DNA of 64,000 nucleotides from NCBI RefSeq assembly GCF_019904175.1, contig NZ_CP061913.1:4960001-5024000 (forward strand), read 5' to 3'. The stretch comes from Dactylosporangium vinaceum. GTDB lineage: Bacteria; Actinomycetota; Actinomycetes; Mycobacteriales; Micromonosporaceae. The notes under the pieces were generated by a model. That model searched no databases and was not told the DNA's origin. It saw only the letters and a program-made list of their open reading frames with translations. The position numbers and the translations under genes were made by a program. Of the stretch, positions 62,733 through 64,000 are shown one piece after another; the first letter of the stretch is position 1; each line of letters opens with the position of its first letter.

Positions 62733-64000
62733 ATGCGCAGCGAAGCCGCCGCCATCCGAGCACGTCTCGTCGTCAAGACCTGTGTCGCCGCAACTGCGAT
62801 ACTGGCCGTACTGCTCGGACTGCTGATCTACCCCGCATCCGCACGTGCGTACGCCGCCGCCCCGGCGTGCTCCGCCCCCGTCCCGAGCACCACCCAGCCC
62901 GGGTACACCGTCGCCGACCCCAACTGTGACCCGGACGGGACCGCCTTCGTGCCCGTAACGGGCTCGGCCGTGTACACCGGCATCCTCAACGGCGCCGCCT
63001 ACCGCCTCGAGAAGCCGGCCCACTGGAACGGCGAGCTCGTCGTCTTCGCCCACGGCTACCGCGGCGACGGCAAGGTCGTCTACGTCGGCAGCCCGTCACT
63101 GCGGGCCCACTACCTGGCCCGCGGGTTCGCCTGGGCCGCGTCCAGCTACCAGACCAACGGCTACGACGTCGGGCAGGGCGTCCGCGACTCGTACGCCCTC
63201 ATCGACCTGTTCACGTCGCGCACCGGGCACCGGGCCAGGGACGTGTACATGGCCGGGGAGTCGATGGGCGGGCACATCACCGCCGTCGCCATCGAGCACT
63301 ATCCGCGGGCGTTCGTCGGCGCGATGCCGGTGTGCGGCGTGCTCGGCGACACGGAGCTGTTCGACTACTTCCTCGACGCCAACCTGACCGCCGCCGCACT
63401 GACCGGGGTGAAGGTGCCGTTCCCCGTCGATCCGGCCGCGTACGAGCCCCTGGTCCGCCAGGAGCTGCCGAAGCTCGACGGGCGCTGGGCCGACGTCGTC
63501 GAGCAGCGCAGCGGCGGCACCCGGCCCGGGTTCGACCAGGCGTTCGCGTTCTGGAACGCCCTGCCCTCGATCCCGCCGCTGACCACCGTGCCGTTCCTGT
63601 TCGGCCTCTACCCAGGACTGACCGGCGGCACCGAGAACATCGCCGACGGCAACGTCACCTCGAACCGGTTCACGATCTACCAGGAGGACGCCTCGCCCTG
63701 GCTCACCCGCGACGAGCTGCGGCTCAACCGGGACGTGCTGCGCGTCGACCGCACGGCGCGGCCCAGCCGCGACCTGACCGGGGTCCCGCTGGTGGCCGGT
63801 CGCCCGCCCGTGCCGACTCTGTCCATGCACACCATCGGCGATCTCTTCGTGCCGATCTCCATGGAGCAGGTGTACGCCCGGCGGGCCCGCGCCAACGGCC
63901 TGTCCGACCGGTTCGTGTCACGGGCGGTCCGGGCGCTCGGGCACTGCGAGTTCACCCAGCCGGAGCTGCAGCGCGGCTTCGACGATCTCGTGACGTGGGT
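62733..64000 (+). CDS. Secreted alpha/beta hydrolase (3' end outside window)
   Basis: About 422 residues visible, no stop before the edge. Signal/membrane segment at about 17-40 (AATAILAVLLGLLIYPASARA). The hydrolase fold has ELVVFAHGYRGDG (oxyanion strand) and the nucleophile elbow GESMGG, with a candidate acid region near GDLFVPIS and a probable His near LGHCEF. Likely an exported esterase/lipase-like enzyme. No usual ribosome site precedes the ATG and a TATATA box abuts it, so the mRNA may be leaderless or the start slightly wrong. Substrate unknown. Confidence 0.78.
   Translation, partial: MRSEAAAIRARLVVKTCVAATAILAVLLGLLIYPASARAYAAAPACSAPVPSTTQPGYTVADPNCDPDGTAFVPVTGSAVYTGILNGAAYRLEKPAHWNGELVVFAHGYRGDGKVVYVGSPSLRAHYLARGFAWAASSYQTNGYDVGQGVRDSYALIDLFTSRTGHRARDVYMAGESMGGHITAVAIEHYPRAFVGAMPVCGVLGDTELFDYFLDANLTAAALTGVKVPFPVDPAAYEPLVRQELPKLDGRWADVVEQRSGGTRPGFDQAFAFWNALPSIPPLTTVPFLFGLYPGLTGGTENIADGNVTSNRFTIYQEDASPWLTRDELRLNRDVLRVDRTARPSRDLTGVPLVAGRPPVPTLSMHTIGDLFVPISMEQVYARRARANGLSDRFVSRAVRALGHCEFTQPELQRGFDDLVTW

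Overview
The window is chromosomal DNA from a GC-rich actinobacterium. Nearly all third codon positions are G or C, GTG starts are common, intergenic gaps are short, and regulators are of LacI, TetR, Lrp and NarL type. Secreted cellulase/levanase-type enzymes together with chemotaxis parts (a PAS chemoreceptor and a three-CheW protein) point to the Micromonosporaceae, most like a motile Actinoplanes relative. That placement is inference from gene content. I saw no tRNA, rRNA, CRISPR array or intact insertion sequence.

Region 1-22.4 kb is a surface-polysaccharide locus. A flippase-like protein (cut by the left edge), three family-4 glycosyltransferases and a methyltransferase run leftward. A paralogous methyltransferase, an epimerase, a glycosyltransferase and a low-molecular-weight tyrosine phosphatase run rightward. 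After two small unrelated genes and a TetR/SDR pair come a Wzz-type BY-kinase, a DUF4012 protein, a sortase-anchored (LAVTG) protein, two envelope proteins, an asparagine-synthetase-like amidotransferase, a WecA-like sugar-phosphate transferase, an epimerase/decarboxylase and trehalose-phosphate synthase. BY-kinase and phosphatase are the usual on/off pair for chain-length control.

Region 22.4-28.7 kb holds a secreted GH6 cellulase and a divergent secreted GH32 levanase/inulinase with two LacI-type operators in front, then an amino-acid dehydrogenase divergent from an Lrp/AsnC regulator. Region 28.8-33.8 kb is a chemotaxis-like operon: a soluble chemoreceptor with one divergent and five near-identical PAS domains, a protein of three CheW domains, and a class IV aminotransferase. 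Region 33.8-37.5 kb holds an XRE-cupin regulator, a His-rich methyltransferase, a TetR remnant, bluB under a cobalamin riboswitch, and a PlsC-like acyltransferase.

Region 37.5-46.4 kb contains the most intriguing unit. A large membrane-anchored NACHT NTPase is followed at 26, 10 and -37 bp by a cyclopropane-fatty-acid synthase, a histidine kinase and a NarL-type regulator. A GGDEF-EAL protein is convergent with it. Region 46.4-59.4 kb is a LacI-controlled glycan locus: intracellular GH127, a large secreted two-discoidin glycosidase, a second LacI, an ABC sugar importer without its ATPase, and a secreted GH127-LamG enzyme. It looks like a complete beta-L-arabinoside uptake system. Region 59.4-61.7 kb is decayed: a histidine kinase fused in frame to a headless response regulator, next to an MMPL transporter remnant. 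The window ends with an AMIN-like secreted protein and a secreted alpha/beta hydrolase cut by the right edge.
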